From positions 1 through 64,000 of the forward strand of contig NZ_JAPPRA010000001.1 of the NCBI RefSeq assembly GCF_026672375.1: DNA of 64,000 nt, written 5' to 3'. Source of the stretch: Caulobacter sp. SL161. Its GTDB lineage: Bacteria > Pseudomonadota > Alphaproteobacteria > Caulobacterales > Caulobacteraceae. Shown here piece by piece: positions 11,438 to 21,377 of the stretch (its first letter is position 1; each line of letters opens with the position of its first letter). The notes below the pieces were generated by a model. It saw nothing but the letters and a program-made list of their open reading frames with translations. It was not told the DNA's origin and searched no databases. Made by a program: the position numbers and the translations under genes.

Positions 11438-13321
11438 ATGGGGCATGCAGGAAAGATCGCGACCCACGTTCTGCTGGCCTTCGTGGCCCTGCTGGCCGGT
11501 CGCTATCTCGTCATCGACATGCCGTTCACGCGGGACACGCTGCTTCAGGCGACCCTGTACGGCCTCGCAGCGTTCATCGTGGAGCTGGCTTTCCGGGTGG
11601 AGCGGGCCCCGTGGCGCTTCGTCTCGGCCACCGACCACCTGCGCCTCCTCCGCTCGGCCGTCCTGACGGCGGCGGCGTTCCTGGTCATTACCCGCCTGAC
11701 CCATCCAGGCATCGACGGTGGCCTGCGCACCGTGGCCGGCGCGGCCCTGATCCAGGCGGCGCTGCTGTCGGCGCTGCGGGTGATCCGGCGGAGCCTGCAT
11801 GAGCGAATGCTGCTCGATTCGGTGCTGCGCCTTGGCCCCGCCTCGATGCATCCGGCGCTGCCGCGTCTGCTGATCATCGGCTCGGCTTCCGAGGCCGAGG
11901 CCTTCCTGCGCGCGCCGGCCGGCCTTGGCGAACGTTACGCCCCGATCGGCGTGGTCTCGCCGCTCGACCGCGAGACCGGCGATGAACTGCGTGGCGTCTG
12001 CGTTCTGGGCTCGATCGCCGATTTCGACAGCGTGCTGGCCCGTCTGCGCGACAGCGGCCTCTCGCCGGCCGCGATCCTGTTCCTCACCGACAGCGCGATG
12101 AGCACCTTCGGGGCCGAGCGTCTGGGCCGCCTGAAGACGGAAGGCGTGCGCCTGCTGCGCCGCCACGGCGTGGTCGAGATGGGCGCGGCGGCGAACACCC
12201 CCCAGCTGCGCGAGATCAGCATCGAGGAACTCTTGAGCCGACCGCCTGTCCGACTGGATCCAGAGCCGGTTCGCGCGCTGGTGTCCGGCCGACGGGTGCT
12301 GGTGACAGGCGCGGGGGGCAGCATCGGTTCCGAGCTCTGCCGCCAGATCGCCGCCAGCGGATGCGCCCATCTGACCATGGTCGACGCCTCCGAATACAAC
12401 CTGTTCCACATCGAGCGCGAGATCGCCGAACGGCACCCTCTCCTCTCGCGTCGTGAGGCGCTCTGCGACGTCCGCGACGCCGCCCGCGTCCAGCGCGTCT
12501 TCACGGAGATGAAGCCGGACATCATCTTCCACGCCGCGGCGCTGAAGCATGTCACGCTGGTGGAGAACCACCCCTGCGAGGGCGTCCGCACCAATGTGCT
12601 GGGCACCCGCAACGTGGCCATCGCCGCCAAGGCCTGTGGCGCGGCGCATCTCGCCTTGATCTCGACGGACAAGGCCGTCGCGCCGACCAGCGTCATGGGA
12701 GCCGCCAAGCGGGTGGCCGAGGCTGTCGCCCGCCAGTATGGCGGCGGCGGCGACATGCGGGTCAGCATCGTGCGCTTTGGCAATGTGCTGGGCTCGGCCG
12801 GCTCGGTCGTCCCGATCTTCAAGAGCCAGATCGCCCGGGGCGGGCCGATCACCCTGACCCATGCCGAGGTCGAGCGCTATTTCATGACCATTCCGGAGGC
12901 GGTGCAGCTTGTGCTCCGGGCCGTGGCCCTGTCGATGATCGCCTCCGAACCCGAGGCTGGTGTGCTGACCCTGGAGATGGGCGAGCCGGTGAAGATCATC
13001 GACCTGGCCCGGCGGATGATCGAGCTGCAGGGCCTGACGCCCGGGCGCGATATCGACATCCAGATCACGGGCCTGCGCCCCGGCGAGAAACTGACGGAGA
13101 CGCTCGTCGACGTGAACGAGGTGGCGCGCCTGAAGGCGCCCGGCATCATGGAAGCGGTTCGTCTGGCGCCCGCTCCCGTCATCGCCGACGAGCGCCTCGC
13201 CGAACTGGACGCCCTGGCCGAGGTCGGCGACGAGGCCGGCGTCCGCGCGCGGCTCTTCGAACTGGTGGAGGACCTGCGCCAAGTCGGTCCGTCCAAGGTG
13301 GTCAAGATCCGGGCGTCCTGA
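11438..13321 (+). CDS. membrane-bound nucleoside-diphosphate-sugar 4,6-dehydratase (CapD/FlaA1/WbpM family)
   Basis: A 627-residue polysaccharide biosynthesis protein. The N-terminal third carries several hydrophobic segments (for example VLLAFVALLAGRYLVI and LYGLAAFIVELAF), followed by a CoA-binding-like domain around residues 145-275. A Rossmann-fold SDR domain starts near residue 287 with VLVTGAGGSIGSELCRQIA. FHAAALKHVTLVENHP, the STDKAVAPTSVMGA segment and GLRPGEKLTETL are typical of the CapD/FlaA1 family, which convert UDP-GlcNAc to 4-keto-6-deoxy sugars for capsule, O-antigen or flagellin glycans. The exact sugar is unknown and no glycosyltransferase is adjacent. Confidence 0.92.
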   Translation: MGHAGKIATHVLLAFVALLAGRYLVIDMPFTRDTLLQATLYGLAAFIVELAFRVERAPWRFVSATDHLRLLRSAVLTAAAFLVITRLTHPGIDGGLRTVAGAALIQAALLSALRVIRRSLHERMLLDSVLRLGPASMHPALPRLLIIGSASEAEAFLRAPAGLGERYAPIGVVSPLDRETGDELRGVCVLGSIADFDSVLARLRDSGLSPAAILFLTDSAMSTFGAERLGRLKTEGVRLLRRHGVVEMGAAANTPQLREISIEELLSRPPVRLDPEPVRALVSGRRVLVTGAGGSIGSELCRQIAASGCAHLTMVDASEYNLFHIEREIAERHPLLSRREALCDVRDAARVQRVFTEMKPDIIFHAAALKHVTLVENHPCEGVRTNVLGTRNVAIAAKACGAAHLALISTDKAVAPTSVMGAAKRVAEAVARQYGGGGDMRVSIVRFGNVLGSAGSVVPIFKSQIARGGPITLTHAEVERYFMTIPEAVQLVLRAVALSMIASEPEAGVLTLEMGEPVKIIDLARRMIELQGLTPGRDIDIQITGLRPGEKLTETLVDVNEVARLKAPGIMEAVRLAPAPVIADERLAELDALAEVGDEAGVRARLFELVEDLRQVGPSKVVKIRAS

Positions 13322-13330
13322 GCCCTTGCC

Positions 13331-14245
13331 TCATGCCGCGACCGGCGCCAGCAGCGACTCCAGGTCCCGTGAGGGCGGGACTCCGTAGAAGCGACGATAC
13401 TCCCGGCTGAACTGGGACGGACTTTGATAGCCGACCGCGAAGCCCGCCGCGCCGACATCTAAACCCTCGGCCAGCATGAGGCGGCGCGCCTCATGCAGTC
13501 GTAGCTGTTTCTGGTACTGCATCGGCGTCATGTTGGTGACGGCCTTGAAGTGGTGGTGCAGTGACGACTCGCTCATGCCCACCGCCTCGGCCAACACCCC
13601 AATGCGAAGCGGCTGAGCGAAATGGCTGCGTAACCACGCGGCGGCCCGCGCAACCTTCTGCCCCGCCCCCTCGACCATCGCGATGTTGATCAGTCGAGCG
13701 CCGTGAGGGCCCGTCAGCAGGCGATAAAGAACCTCCTGCTCGATCAAGGGCGCCATCGCGGCGATGTCGTCAGGGCGCTCTAGAAGTCGCAACATCCGCA
13801 AGGTGGCGTCCAGCAAGTCGGGCGACGCCGCCGTGACCGCCGCGCCGCTGATCCCGCCCGTGGCAGATGTCGCGCCGTCGGGAAGGCGACCGATCAGGTC
13901 AACCAGACGCGGGATGTTGATCTCCATGCCGACGCAGAGATGCGGATGGGCTTCGCTGGCCTCAACCACCCTAGAGATCACCGGCAGATCCAGCGCCACC
14001 AGGAGGCAATCGCCCACGCCATATTCCAGCGCTTCCCCGCCCACGGTCAGACATTTGCGCCCTTGGGCCACCAGCCAGAACGACGGGCGCTGGTCGGCGT
14101 GGAGCGGCTGGGTCGGCGCGCAGCGACGCGTCAGAAACACCCCTTCGATGATCGACTGGGGCGTCTCCTCCCTGGCGTACCGGGCGACTAGCGCAGCGAT
14201 CTGGTCATAGACGTCGGAAGGGGTGGCAGGTCTCAAGGCCTTCAT
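13331..14245 (-). CDS. AraC-family transcriptional regulator
   Basis: A 304-residue regulator with the AraC_N-type effector domain in the first ~160 residues (SIIEGVFLTRRCAPTQPLH, then GDCLLVALDLPVISRV) and the two helix-turn-helix motifs of the AraC/XylS domain at the C-terminus (IGVLAEAVGMSESSLHHHFK and VGYQSPSQFSREYRRFYG). The ATG at 14245 is preferred over an upstream start at 14329, which would add 28 residues of unconserved character. It is divergent from the alcohol dehydrogenase. AraC_N regulators often control a neighbouring oxidoreductase, so that gene is the likely target. Confidence 0.93.
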   Translation of the reverse strand: MKALRPATPSDVYDQIAALVARYAREETPQSIIEGVFLTRRCAPTQPLHADQRPSFWLVAQGRKCLTVGGEALEYGVGDCLLVALDLPVISRVVEASEAHPHLCVGMEINIPRLVDLIGRLPDGATSATGGISGAAVTAASPDLLDATLRMLRLLERPDDIAAMAPLIEQEVLYRLLTGPHGARLINIAMVEGAGQKVARAAAWLRSHFAQPLRIGVLAEAVGMSESSLHHHFKAVTNMTPMQYQKQLRLHEARRLMLAEGLDVGAAGFAVGYQSPSQFSREYRRFYGVPPSRDLESLLAPVAA

Positions 14246-14313
14246 TTTCCTGGCTTCGGATACGATCGTCCTAGGTGGGAACCGAGCGAGAGGAAACCAA
14301 GGCCGCGCCGACT

Positions 14314-14344
14314 TTGCAGGATCGTGCAAGAGACTTGCAGGATC
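14314..14344. promoter_or_regulatory. direct-repeat operator candidate
   Basis: TTGCAGGATC occurs at 14314-14323 and again at 14335-14344, a centre spacing of 21 bp (two helical turns). It lies in the 184-bp divergent region between the AraC regulator and the dehydrogenase. This is the arrangement expected for AraC-family half-sites; binding is inferred. Confidence 0.5.
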
Positions 14345-14429
14345 AGCCTAACGCCGTCGGCGGTCTGCGTGGCATATCGCGGCCAGTGATCCCTCCCCGA
14401 TCGCGCTCCCAAAATTTAGGACTCCTCCA

Positions 14430-15473
14430 ATGGCCATCGCCAAAGGCTACGCGGCGCCCGCCGCGGGCGCGCCGCTTGGGCCCTTCACGTTCGACCGTCG
14501 CGACCCCAATCCCGACGACGTCGTCATCGCCATCAAGTACTGCGGGGTCTGCCACTCCGATATTCACATGGTCGACAACGGCTGGGGTCAGAGCGTCTAT
14601 CCGATCGTACCTGGCCACGAGATCGCCGGCGTCGTCACCGCCGTCGGCGCGAACGTCACCCGCTTCAAGGAAGGCGACCATGTCGGTGTCGGCTGCTTCG
14701 TCGACAGCTGCGTGACCTGCAAGGCCACGCGCGACCTCGACCGCGAGCAGTACCAGCCGGGCCTGGTGCTGACCTACAGCGGCTTCGAGCCCGGTTGGGA
14801 GACGCCGACCTATGGCGGCTATTCCGACCACATCGTGGTCAAGGACGACTACGTCCTGTCGATCCCCGAGCACCTGCCGCTGGACGCCGCCGCGCCGCTG
14901 CTGTGCGCCGGCATCACGCTTTACTCCCCACTTCGCCACTGGAACGCCGGTCCCGGCAAGAAGGTGGCGATCCTGGGCATGGGCGGCCTGGGCCACATGG
15001 GCGTCAAGCTGGCCCACGCCATGGGCGCGGAAGTCACGGTTCTCAGCCAGACGCTGTCCAAGAAGGACGACGGCCTGCGCCTGGGCGCGGACCACTACTA
15101 CGCCACCAATGATCCCAAGACCTTCGAGACCCTGGCCGACACCTTCGACCTGATCATCTGCACCGTCTCGGCGCCGCTGGACTGGGGCGCGTACCTAGCG
15201 CTGCTGAAGGTCGACGGAACCATGGTGCTGGTCGGCGCGCCGGAAGAACCGGCCCAGCTCAACGCCTTCGCCCTGATCCCCGGCCGTCGCACCCTGGCGG
15301 GCTCGATGATCGGCTCGATCAAGGAGACGCAGGAGATGCTCGACTTCTGCGGCGAGAAGAACATCGTCGCCGACATCGAGGTGATCTCGATCGACCAGAT
15401 CAACGCGGCCTACCAGCGCATGCAGAAGAGCGACGTGCGCTATCGCTTCGTGATCGACATGGCCACGCTCTAG
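14430..15473 (+). CDS. zinc-dependent NADP alcohol dehydrogenase (YahK/cinnamyl-alcohol-dehydrogenase type)
   Basis: A 347-residue medium-chain dehydrogenase/reductase. The catalytic zinc ligands fall in [12 protein letters not shown] and PGHEIAGVV, and the NADP-binding Rossmann motif is [21 protein letters not shown]. The structural-zinc loop that normally has four cysteines reads [21 protein letters not shown], so part of that cluster appears altered. The family reduces many aldehydes to alcohols; the physiological substrate is unknown. Divergent from the AraC gene and probably induced by it. Confidence 0.93.
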   Translation: MAIAKGYAAPAAGAPLGPFTFDRRDPNPDDVVIAIKYCGVCHSDIHMVDNGWGQSVYPIVPGHEIAGVVTAVGANVTRFKEGDHVGVGCFVDSCVTCKATRDLDREQYQPGLVLTYSGFEPGWETPTYGGYSDHIVVKDDYVLSIPEHLPLDAAAPLLCAGITLYSPLRHWNAGPGKKVAILGMGGLGHMGVKLAHAMGAEVTVLSQTLSKKDDGLRLGADHYYATNDPKTFETLADTFDLIICTVSAPLDWGAYLALLKVDGTMVLVGAPEEPAQLNAFALIPGRRTLAGSMIGSIKETQEMLDFCGEKNIVADIEVISIDQINAAYQRMQKSDVRYRFVIDMATL

Positions 15474-15484
15474 CAGGCTCGAAA

Positions 15485-15513
15485 GGGGGAAGCGCCGCAC
15501 AGGCGTTTCCCCC
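15485..15513. terminator. hairpin between convergent genes
   Basis: GGGGGAAGCGCC (15485-15496) pairs with GGCGTTTCCCCC (15502-15513), a stem of up to 12 bp around a 5-base loop. There is no T-tract. It sits between the ends of the dehydrogenase and dnaE2. Confidence 0.5.
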
Positions 15514-15520
15514 GCTTGCC

Positions 15521-18500
15521 TCAGTGAAAATCGCGACTGCGTAGAAGGCGGCCCGACACCTTCTGGCGTATGCGCGGCGCGGGCGCGCCCGGCTCGTCGC
15601 GCAGGCTGGAGAGTTCCGCCGACAGGTCGGTGAAGCGTTCGGCCACCACGTGGATCACGTTATCGGCCCGCTGCACCCGCCCGTGGACGATCAGGAACGA
15701 GGCGGTCATCACCACGTTGCGGGCCGCGTCGAACCGGTCTTTCCAGACCACCGCATTGGCCACGCCCGTCTCGTCCTCAAGGGTGACGAACACCACGCCC
15801 TTGGCCGTGCCGGGCCGCTGGCGGATCAACACAAGGCCCGCCACCGACACCCTGGCGCCGTCCTTCAATGACAGCAGTCGCTCGGCCGGAACCACGCCCC
15901 AGGCGGCCAGCCTAGATCGATAGAAGCCGATCGGATGGGCCTTCAAGGAGAGGCTGGTGGTGCGATAGTCCTCGGCCACCTCCTGGGTCGCGGCCATGGC
16001 CGGCAAAGCCACCCGCTCTTCGAACAGCGGCAGGCCCGCCAGCAGCGGCGCCTGGATCGGGGCCTTGTGCTCGCCCTTCAAGCCTTTGACCGCCCATAGG
16101 GCCTCGCGACGGCTGAGCCCCACCGAGGCGAAGGCGTCGGCTTCGGCCAGCAGTTCCAGCGCCTTCTGCGGCACACCGCCCTGGGCGAACTCCGCCGGCG
16201 TGCGCGCGCCCTCGGCCCTGGCCTTCAACAGCGGCGGGATGTCGAGCGTCTCCCGCAGACCCTTGATCTGGCGAAAGCCCAGCCGCACCGCCTTCCAGCG
16301 CGGCCGCGTCTCCTGGCAGGCGACCTTGTCGTGACGAACGGGAGGCGCGCGGAAGCCCGTGCTGACCGGCGCCAGGGTGCAGTCCCAGTCGCTGGCCAGA
16401 ATATCCGGGGGCAGCACCTCGACCCCATGCTCCCGCGCGTCCCGCACCAGCTGGGCCGGCTGGTAGAAGCCCATAGGCTGGGCGTTGATGAGCGCCGCGC
16501 AGAACACGTCGGGCCAAGCCCATTTGATCCAGGCCGAGACATAGACCAGCTTGGCGAAGCTGGCCGCGTGGCTCTCGGGAAAGCCATAGTGGCTGAAGCC
16601 CTCGATCTGCTTGAAGCAGCGCTCGGCGAAGGCGCGCTCATAGCCGCGCCCGACCATCCCTTCGATGAACTTGTGACGATAGGCGTCTGGCGAGCCCAGA
16701 TTGCGGAACGTGGCCATGGCCTTGCGCAGACCATCGGCCTCGTCGGGCGTGACCTTGGCCGCCTCGATGGCCAGGCTCATGGCCTGCTCCTGGAAGAGTG
16801 GCACGCCAAAGGTCTTGCCCAGAATCTCCTGCAGTTCGTCGGGCGGTCCATGCTCGGGCGAGGGCTTGGGCCACTCGACCGGCTCCTCGCCGTTCCGTCT
16901 CTTCAGGTAGGGATGGACCATGTCGCCTTGGATCGGCCCGGGACGCACGATCGCCACCTGGATGACCAGATCGTAGAACTCGCGCGGACGCAGCCTCGGC
17001 AGCATCGACATCTGGGCGCGGCTCTCGACCTGGAACACGCCCACGCTATCGGCCGCACAGAGCATGTCGTAGACGCCCGGAACCTCCTTGGGGATGTCGG
17101 CCAGGTCCTTCAGCCAGTCCAGGCCATGATCTTCGCGCAGCATCGTCATGGCCCGCTGGATGGCGTGCAGCATGCCCAGCGCCAGGATATCGACCTTCAT
17201 CAGGCCCAGGCTGTCGATGTCGTCCTTGTCCCATTCGATGAAGGTCCGGTCCTTCATCGCCGCCTTGCCGATCGGTACGGTCTCGTCCAAGCGGCGCTTG
17301 GTCAGGACAAAGCCGCCGACATGCTGCGAGAGGTGACGCGGAAAACCGATGAGGTCGTTCGCAAGCCCGACCGCGCGGGCGATCTCGGGCGCTTCGGGGT
17401 CCAGCCCCGCCTTGCGCAGATGCTCCTCAGGCAGGCCGTCGCCCCAGCTGCCCCAGACCGTGCCGGCCAGCAGGCTGGTGACGTCCTCGGTCAGGCCGAG
17501 CGCCTTGCCGACATCCCGGATGGCGCTGCGCGGCCGATAGTGGATCACAGTCCCGCAGATGGCGGCGTAGTCGCGACCATAGCGGCGGAACACGTACTGC
17601 ATCACCTCCTCGCGTCGGTCATGCTCGAAGTCGACGTCGATGTCGGGCGGCTCGCCCCGGTTCTCAGAAATGAAGCGGGTGAACAGCAGGCGGTGCTCGG
17701 TGGGGTCGATCGCCGTCACGCCCAGGCAGAAACAGACCGAGGAATTGGCCGCCGAGCCCCGCCCCTGGCACAGGATGTCCATGCGCCGAGCCTCGCGCAC
17801 GATGTCGTGCACGGTGATAAAGTAGTTGGGATAGTCCATCTTCTCGATCAGCCGCAGCTCCTCCTGGATCTGGGCGGTGACCTTGGCGCTGACCCCGTTC
17901 GGATAGCGCCAGGCTGCGCCCTTCCAGGTCAGGTCGGTCAGGTGCTGCATCGCCGTCTTGCCGGGCGGCACCGGTTCGTCCGGGTACTGCTCGCGGATGT
18001 CCTTCAGGTCGAAGCCGATGCGCTCGACGATCTCGAGCGTCCGCTCGACCGCGCGGGGCCAGCGGTCGAACAGGCGCGCCATCTCCTCAGGAGACTTGAT
18101 GTGGCGCTCGGCGTTGGCCTCCAGTCGAAAGCCCGCCTCCTGGATCGAGCAATGCTCGCGCACGCAGCTGATCACGTCCTGCAGCGGACGCCGTTCCGGA
18201 CCGTGATAGAGCACGTCATTGGTGGCGACCATCGGCGCGCCGGAGGTGCGACCGAGGCTCTCCAGCCGCGCCAGGCGCTGAAGATCGCGTGCGGCATAGG
18301 CTCGACTGGCCGCCAGCCAAGACCGTCCCCGCAGGTCGCCGGCCATGCGGTTCAGGTCCCGTTCGAACCTGTCATCCAGGACCCTGGGCGGAACGATCAG
18401 CCCCAACTGCCCCTCAGCATGATCCAGAAAATCCGCCCAGGTCAGGTAGCACTCGCCCTTTTCGGCCCGTAATTGCCCCACGGTGAGTAGCCGGGTCAGG

Positions 18501-18772
18501 CGGCCGAACGCCTCACGATCGGTAGGATAGCAGAGCAGACTTGGCGTACCGTCCATGAAGTCCAGACGGCAACCGGTCAGTATACGGATCGATCGTCGCT
18601 TGGCCGCCGTCCAGGCCCGTACCACGCCCGCCAGGCTGTTGCGGTCGACAATGCCGATCGCCGTCAGCCCCAGCGCCTCAGCTGTGAGCGCCAGTTCCTC
18701 GGCGTGCGATGCGCCACGCAGGAACGAGAAGTTGGTGGTCGCCTGCAGTTCGGCATAGGCGGGAAGGCGCAT
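15521..18772 (-). CDS. dnaE2: error-prone DNA polymerase DnaE2
   Basis: C-family polymerase alpha subunit of the damage-inducible mutasome, performing translesion synthesis with ImuA and ImuB. It is 1083 residues long, the usual size for DnaE2 and shorter than replicative DnaE1. The N-terminal PHP domain begins [18 protein letters not shown]. The catalytic palm aspartates lie in [16 protein letters not shown] near residue 376, and an OB fold ([19 protein letters not shown]) is near the C-terminus. It is the third gene of imuA-imuB-dnaE2, separated from imuB by a 125-bp gap filled by a palindromic repeat. Expression is expected from the LexA-controlled imuA promoter. Confidence 0.97.
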   Translation of the reverse strand: MRLPAYAELQATTNFSFLRGASHAEELALTAEALGLTAIGIVDRNSLAGVVRAWTAAKRRSIRILTGCRLDFMDGTPSLLCYPTDREAFGRLTRLLTVGQLRAEKGECYLTWADFLDHAEGQLGLIVPPRVLDDRFERDLNRMAGDLRGRSWLAASRAYAARDLQRLARLESLGRTSGAPMVATNDVLYHGPERRPLQDVISCVREHCSIQEAGFRLEANAERHIKSPEEMARLFDRWPRAVERTLEIVERIGFDLKDIREQYPDEPVPPGKTAMQHLTDLTWKGAAWRYPNGVSAKVTAQIQEELRLIEKMDYPNYFITVHDIVREARRMDILCQGRGSAANSSVCFCLGVTAIDPTEHRLLFTRFISENRGEPPDIDVDFEHDRREEVMQYVFRRYGRDYAAICGTVIHYRPRSAIRDVGKALGLTEDVTSLLAGTVWGSWGDGLPEEHLRKAGLDPEAPEIARAVGLANDLIGFPRHLSQHVGGFVLTKRRLDETVPIGKAAMKDRTFIEWDKDDIDSLGLMKVDILALGMLHAIQRAMTMLREDHGLDWLKDLADIPKEVPGVYDMLCAADSVGVFQVESRAQMSMLPRLRPREFYDLVIQVAIVRPGPIQGDMVHPYLKRRNGEEPVEWPKPSPEHGPPDELQEILGKTFGVPLFQEQAMSLAIEAAKVTPDEADGLRKAMATFRNLGSPDAYRHKFIEGMVGRGYERAFAERCFKQIEGFSHYGFPESHAASFAKLVYVSAWIKWAWPDVFCAALINAQPMGFYQPAQLVRDAREHGVEVLPPDILASDWDCTLAPVSTGFRAPPVRHDKVACQETRPRWKAVRLGFRQIKGLRETLDIPPLLKARAEGARTPAEFAQGGVPQKALELLAEADAFASVGLSRREALWAVKGLKGEHKAPIQAPLLAGLPLFEERVALPAMAATQEVAEDYRTTSLSLKAHPIGFYRSRLAAWGVVPAERLLSLKDGARVSVAGLVLIRQRPGTAKGVVFVTLEDETGVANAVVWKDRFDAARNVVMTASFLIVHGRVQRADNVIHVVAERFTDLSAELSSLRDEPGAPAPRIRQKVSGRLLRSRDFH

Positions 18773-18777
18773 GTTAG

Positions 18778-18888
18778 ATCCTCCCCCTTGCGGGGGAGGT
18801 GTCGGCGTAGCCGACGGAGGGGGAAGCCTTTAGGCCTTGCCCCTCCCCCCTCCGACGCTTCGCGCCGCCTCCCCCATGGGGGGAGGAT
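18778..18888. repeat. palindromic repeat, copy 1 (imuB-dnaE2 spacer)
   Basis: About 111 bp bounded by inverted ends ATCCTCCCCC and GGGGGAGGAT. Two inner hairpins are visible: CTCCCCCTTGCGGGGGAG, and a run containing GTCGGCGTAGCCGAC. A closely related copy lies at 20355-20464 inside imuB. It occupies almost the whole gap between the two genes. Confidence 0.85.
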
Positions 18889-18897
18889 TTGAGCCCC

Positions 18898-20550
18898 CTA
18901 ACCGAACAGGCCATGGATCCACCATTTCGGCGCGTCCTCGCCGCCATAGAGGCCCTGACGGAAGATCCAGAAGCGGCCGCCGGCGTCGTCCTCCACCCGA
19001 TAATAGTCACGCACCTTGCCCGGACCGGTTTGTCCCTTCTCCACCCCGGCCCGCCACCATTCCTGGCCGATCCGCTCGGGTCCCTCGGCCCGCCGGACGC
19101 GATGGGAACGCCCCCGCCAGGTGAACAGGCGCGGCGGATAGTCGGGCAACTCGGCGGCGATCGCGACGATCACCTCTGGCCGCTTGAACAGCCGCACCGG
19201 CCTTGGCCGGTCAGGGTCCCACCGCGCCGCCGGCGGCGGATCCAGAGGCCCCACGCGTACGACCGAACGCTCGGGCACATGGCTCTCGAACGGGTCAGCG
19301 CGCCAAACTCGGTTCTCGCCCAACCGGTTGACCAGGCGATCGATCAACGGCGCCAGCGTCTCGTCGGCGCTGGCCGCAGCGTCCGCGTCGAGACGCGCCT
19401 GAGCCGCCGCCATCGGCTCCACCGCTGAGGCGTGGACCGTCACCACCTCGATCCCGAAGCCCGGATCGACCACGTCCAGCTTGGGCTTGACCAGCCTGGC
19501 CAGTCGCTGGGCGTCACGGCCGATCCGCGCCAATCCCACGCGCACCGGAAAAGCGCGCCCGTCCAGGCGGTGGAAGACCACCTCGAAACGCTTGGCGCCG
19601 CGCCCCTCGGCCTCCAGCCGGGCGCAGATCAGAGCCAGGGCGTCGGCCGCCACCCGGGCCAGGTCCTCAGGCGCGCTGATCGGCTCGAAGAAAGCCAGTC
19701 GGTCAAACCACGGCGAGGCGGGACGGCGGAAGGTCAGGGCCTCGCTGGCCGCGCCCAAGGCCTGGTCCAGGTGCAGGACCGCCGCCAGTCCGAACCGCTT
19801 GGCCAATTGCGCCCGGGGCAGGGCCAGAACCTGTCCCACACGGTGCAGGCCCAGGCGGGGCAGCTGGGCTTCGGCGGCTTCGCCCAGGCGCAAGGCTGCG
19901 ACGGGAAGGGTCGCGATCGAGGCCCTCTGCTCCCCCGGCGGCGCGATGGCGAGGTCGGGCCCGAACCGCGCCAGGGCCCAGGCCGCGCCGGCCGTGTCGG
20001 CGATCGCCGCCCGCGCGGGGACGCCCCACCGCGCCAGCCGCGACACCAGATCGACCAGCATGGCCGCTTCGCCGCCCCACAGGTGGTCGGTCCCAGTGAT
20101 GTCCAGGAACAGGCCATCGTCACCGTCGATCGCCACCGCCGGCGAGAAGCGGACGCACCAGTCGCACAGCGCCTCCAGCGCCGCATGGTCCGCCGCCGGA
20201 TCATGGTCGGCCGTGACGAGGTTCGGGACCAGCGCCAGGGCGTCGGCGGCCTTCTGACCGGGGTAGAGACCCAGAGAGCGCGCCTGATCATCGATGGCGG
20301 CGAGGCGTCGGGTTCCGCGTTCGGAGACAAGGAGGGCGAAGGGAGCTTCAAAAGACCCTCCCCCCAGCGGGGGAGGTGTCGCCGTAGGCGACGGAGGGGG
20401 AAGTCCCGCTGATCCTGCCTCTTCCCCCTCCGGCCTGCGGCCTCCTCCCCCTTGGGGGGAGGATGGTTTACCCGACGCGCCGCACGGCCTCCGTCGCCGC
20501 CACGTCGTGATCGGCCAGTTGGGACACCAGACGGAAAGGATGCGGGCCAT
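18898..20550 (-). CDS. imuB: Y-family polymerase-like mutasome protein ImuB with a repeat-derived insertion
   Basis: Non-catalytic Y-family relative that bridges the sliding clamp, ImuA and DnaE2. It is 550 residues from the ATG at 20550. The N-terminus MARILSVWCPNWPI replaces the DMDAFFA-type metal motif of active polymerases, and the usual SIDEA motif reads AIDGDDGLFLDITG, as expected for an inactive ImuB. Residues ~29-66 (glycine/proline/serine-rich) are encoded by a palindromic repeat inserted in frame between the conserved N-terminus and APFALLVSERGTRRLAAI. The start lies within the end of imuA (83-bp overlap in another frame), implying translational coupling. Confidence 0.94.
   Translation of the reverse strand: MARILSVWCPNWPITTWRRRRPCGASGKPSSPQGGGGRRPEGEEAGSAGLPPPSPTATPPPLGGGSFEAPFALLVSERGTRRLAAIDDQARSLGLYPGQKAADALALVPNLVTADHDPAADHAALEALCDWCVRFSPAVAIDGDDGLFLDITGTDHLWGGEAAMLVDLVSRLARWGVPARAAIADTAGAAWALARFGPDLAIAPPGEQRASIATLPVAALRLGEAAEAQLPRLGLHRVGQVLALPRAQLAKRFGLAAVLHLDQALGAASEALTFRRPASPWFDRLAFFEPISAPEDLARVAADALALICARLEAEGRGAKRFEVVFHRLDGRAFPVRVGLARIGRDAQRLARLVKPKLDVVDPGFGIEVVTVHASAVEPMAAAQARLDADAAASADETLAPLIDRLVNRLGENRVWRADPFESHVPERSVVRVGPLDPPPAARWDPDRPRPVRLFKRPEVIVAIAAELPDYPPRLFTWRGRSHRVRRAEGPERIGQEWWRAGVEKGQTGPGKVRDYYRVEDDAGGRFWIFRQGLYGGEDAPKWWIHGLFG
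20355..20464. repeat. palindromic repeat, copy 2 (inside the imuB coding region)
   Basis: About 110 bp, from ACCCTCCCCCC on the left to GGGGGGAGGAT on the right, with the same internal hairpin pattern as the copy at 18778-18888. It is read through without a stop as part of imuB. Confidence 0.85.
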
Positions 20551-21256
20551 GGCCGGCCTCCTGAGCTTGCAAGATCCAGCCGCCGGGACGCCCGCCCCGG
20601 CAGCGCTCGAGTTCGACCCGCCATCGCGGCGGACCCAGCCCGATATCGTCCGGCGGCGGGCCGCTGGGAGCCGGCGCGATCCGCCAGCGACTGAACGACG
20701 CCGAACCGGAGACGAGCCTTGGCTTGCCCCCTGCTTGTCCCCCGTAGGGGCGGCGGTGCAGCACCACGCCAAAACCGCCGCGCTTCTCGCAGGCCAGTTG
20801 CAGGCGGCGCCCGGCGGTCAGATCCGGCGCCTCGGCCTCGGCCACGGCGGCGGCGACGCCTTGGGTCGACAGTGCGTCCTCCAGCAGCGACAGGGTTTCA
20901 GCCTCATCGCGGGCCCGAACCTGGATCAGCCGCCCCGCCGGAAACCCCAAGCCAAGCAGGCCTGGCGCGAAGAGATCGGCCCGTCGCGCCACCCAGACCA
21001 CCGCCCCGCCCTTGCATTCCGTCAGCCTACGGACCATCTGGGCGACAAAGGCGGCGGGCGCGGCGCCGGTTTCGCCCTCCAGCCCCGCACCGGTCACCTC
21101 ATGCCAGCTGGCCAGCGGCAGACCACCGCCCGGAAAGCACCCGTCGATCACCGGCTCTCCGAACGACAGCACCGGAGTCGGAGTCCGAGTCCCCGCTTCC
21201 ATCGCGGCGATCCGGCCTCTCAGGGCCGCAAGACGCGCCTCGCGCGATCCGGCCAT
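20468..21256 (-). CDS. imuA: SOS mutasome RecA-like protein ImuA
   Basis: RecA/SulA-like accessory protein of the ImuA-ImuB-DnaE2 mutasome. From the ATG at 21256 (MAGSREARLAALRGRIAAME) it has 262 residues. An upstream ATG at 21268 is also in frame, but it directly abuts the LexA box, whereas 21256 has GGAG six bases before it. Family features are the segment FGEPVIDGCFPGGGLPLASW, typical of the ImuA/SplB group, and a conserved C-terminal region. First gene of the operon, overlapping imuB by 83 bp. Confidence 0.93.
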   Translation of the reverse strand: MAGSREARLAALRGRIAAMEAGTRTPTPVLSFGEPVIDGCFPGGGLPLASWHEVTGAGLEGETGAAPAAFVAQMVRRLTECKGGAVVWVARRADLFAPGLLGLGFPAGRLIQVRARDEAETLSLLEDALSTQGVAAAVAEAEAPDLTAGRRLQLACEKRGGFGVVLHRRPYGGQAGGKPRLVSGSASFSRWRIAPAPSGPPPDDIGLGPPRWRVELERCRGGRPGGWILQAQEAGHGPHPFRLVSQLADHDVAATEAVRRVG

Positions 21257-21268
21257 TCCCAACTCCAT

Positions 21269-21283
21269 GTTCTACCTTTGTTC
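21269..21283 (-). promoter_or_regulatory. LexA (SOS) box of imuA
   Basis: A perfect alphaproteobacterial SOS box, GTTC-N7-GTTC on the plus strand (GAAC-N7-GAAC on the gene strand). It lies 12 bases upstream of the preferred imuA start and predicts LexA repression of imuA-imuB-dnaE2. Confidence 0.92.
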
Positions 21284-21377
21284 TGATCTTCCTGAGCTGG
21301 AGAGTCAAGGCTTGGAGAGTCGCGCCAGACCGGCCAAAGTGTCTCAAACGGCCGTATGAAGCCCCGCAGGAAGCGTC

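Noticed and set aside
16331..18472. 713-codon plus-strand open frame opposite dnaE2
   Set aside because: dnaE2 on the other strand has intact PHP and polymerase motifs; the antisense product has shadow composition.
18778..20464. Possible CRISPR-like repeat pair
   Set aside because: Only two copies, ~1.5 kb apart, each a single hairpin unit with no spacers. They are dispersed palindromic repeats.
20468..20772. Upstream in-frame extension of imuB beyond 20550
   Set aside because: The extra residues are antisense-free but overlap imuA in another frame and lack family character. MARILSVWCPNWP at 20550 is the conserved N-terminus.
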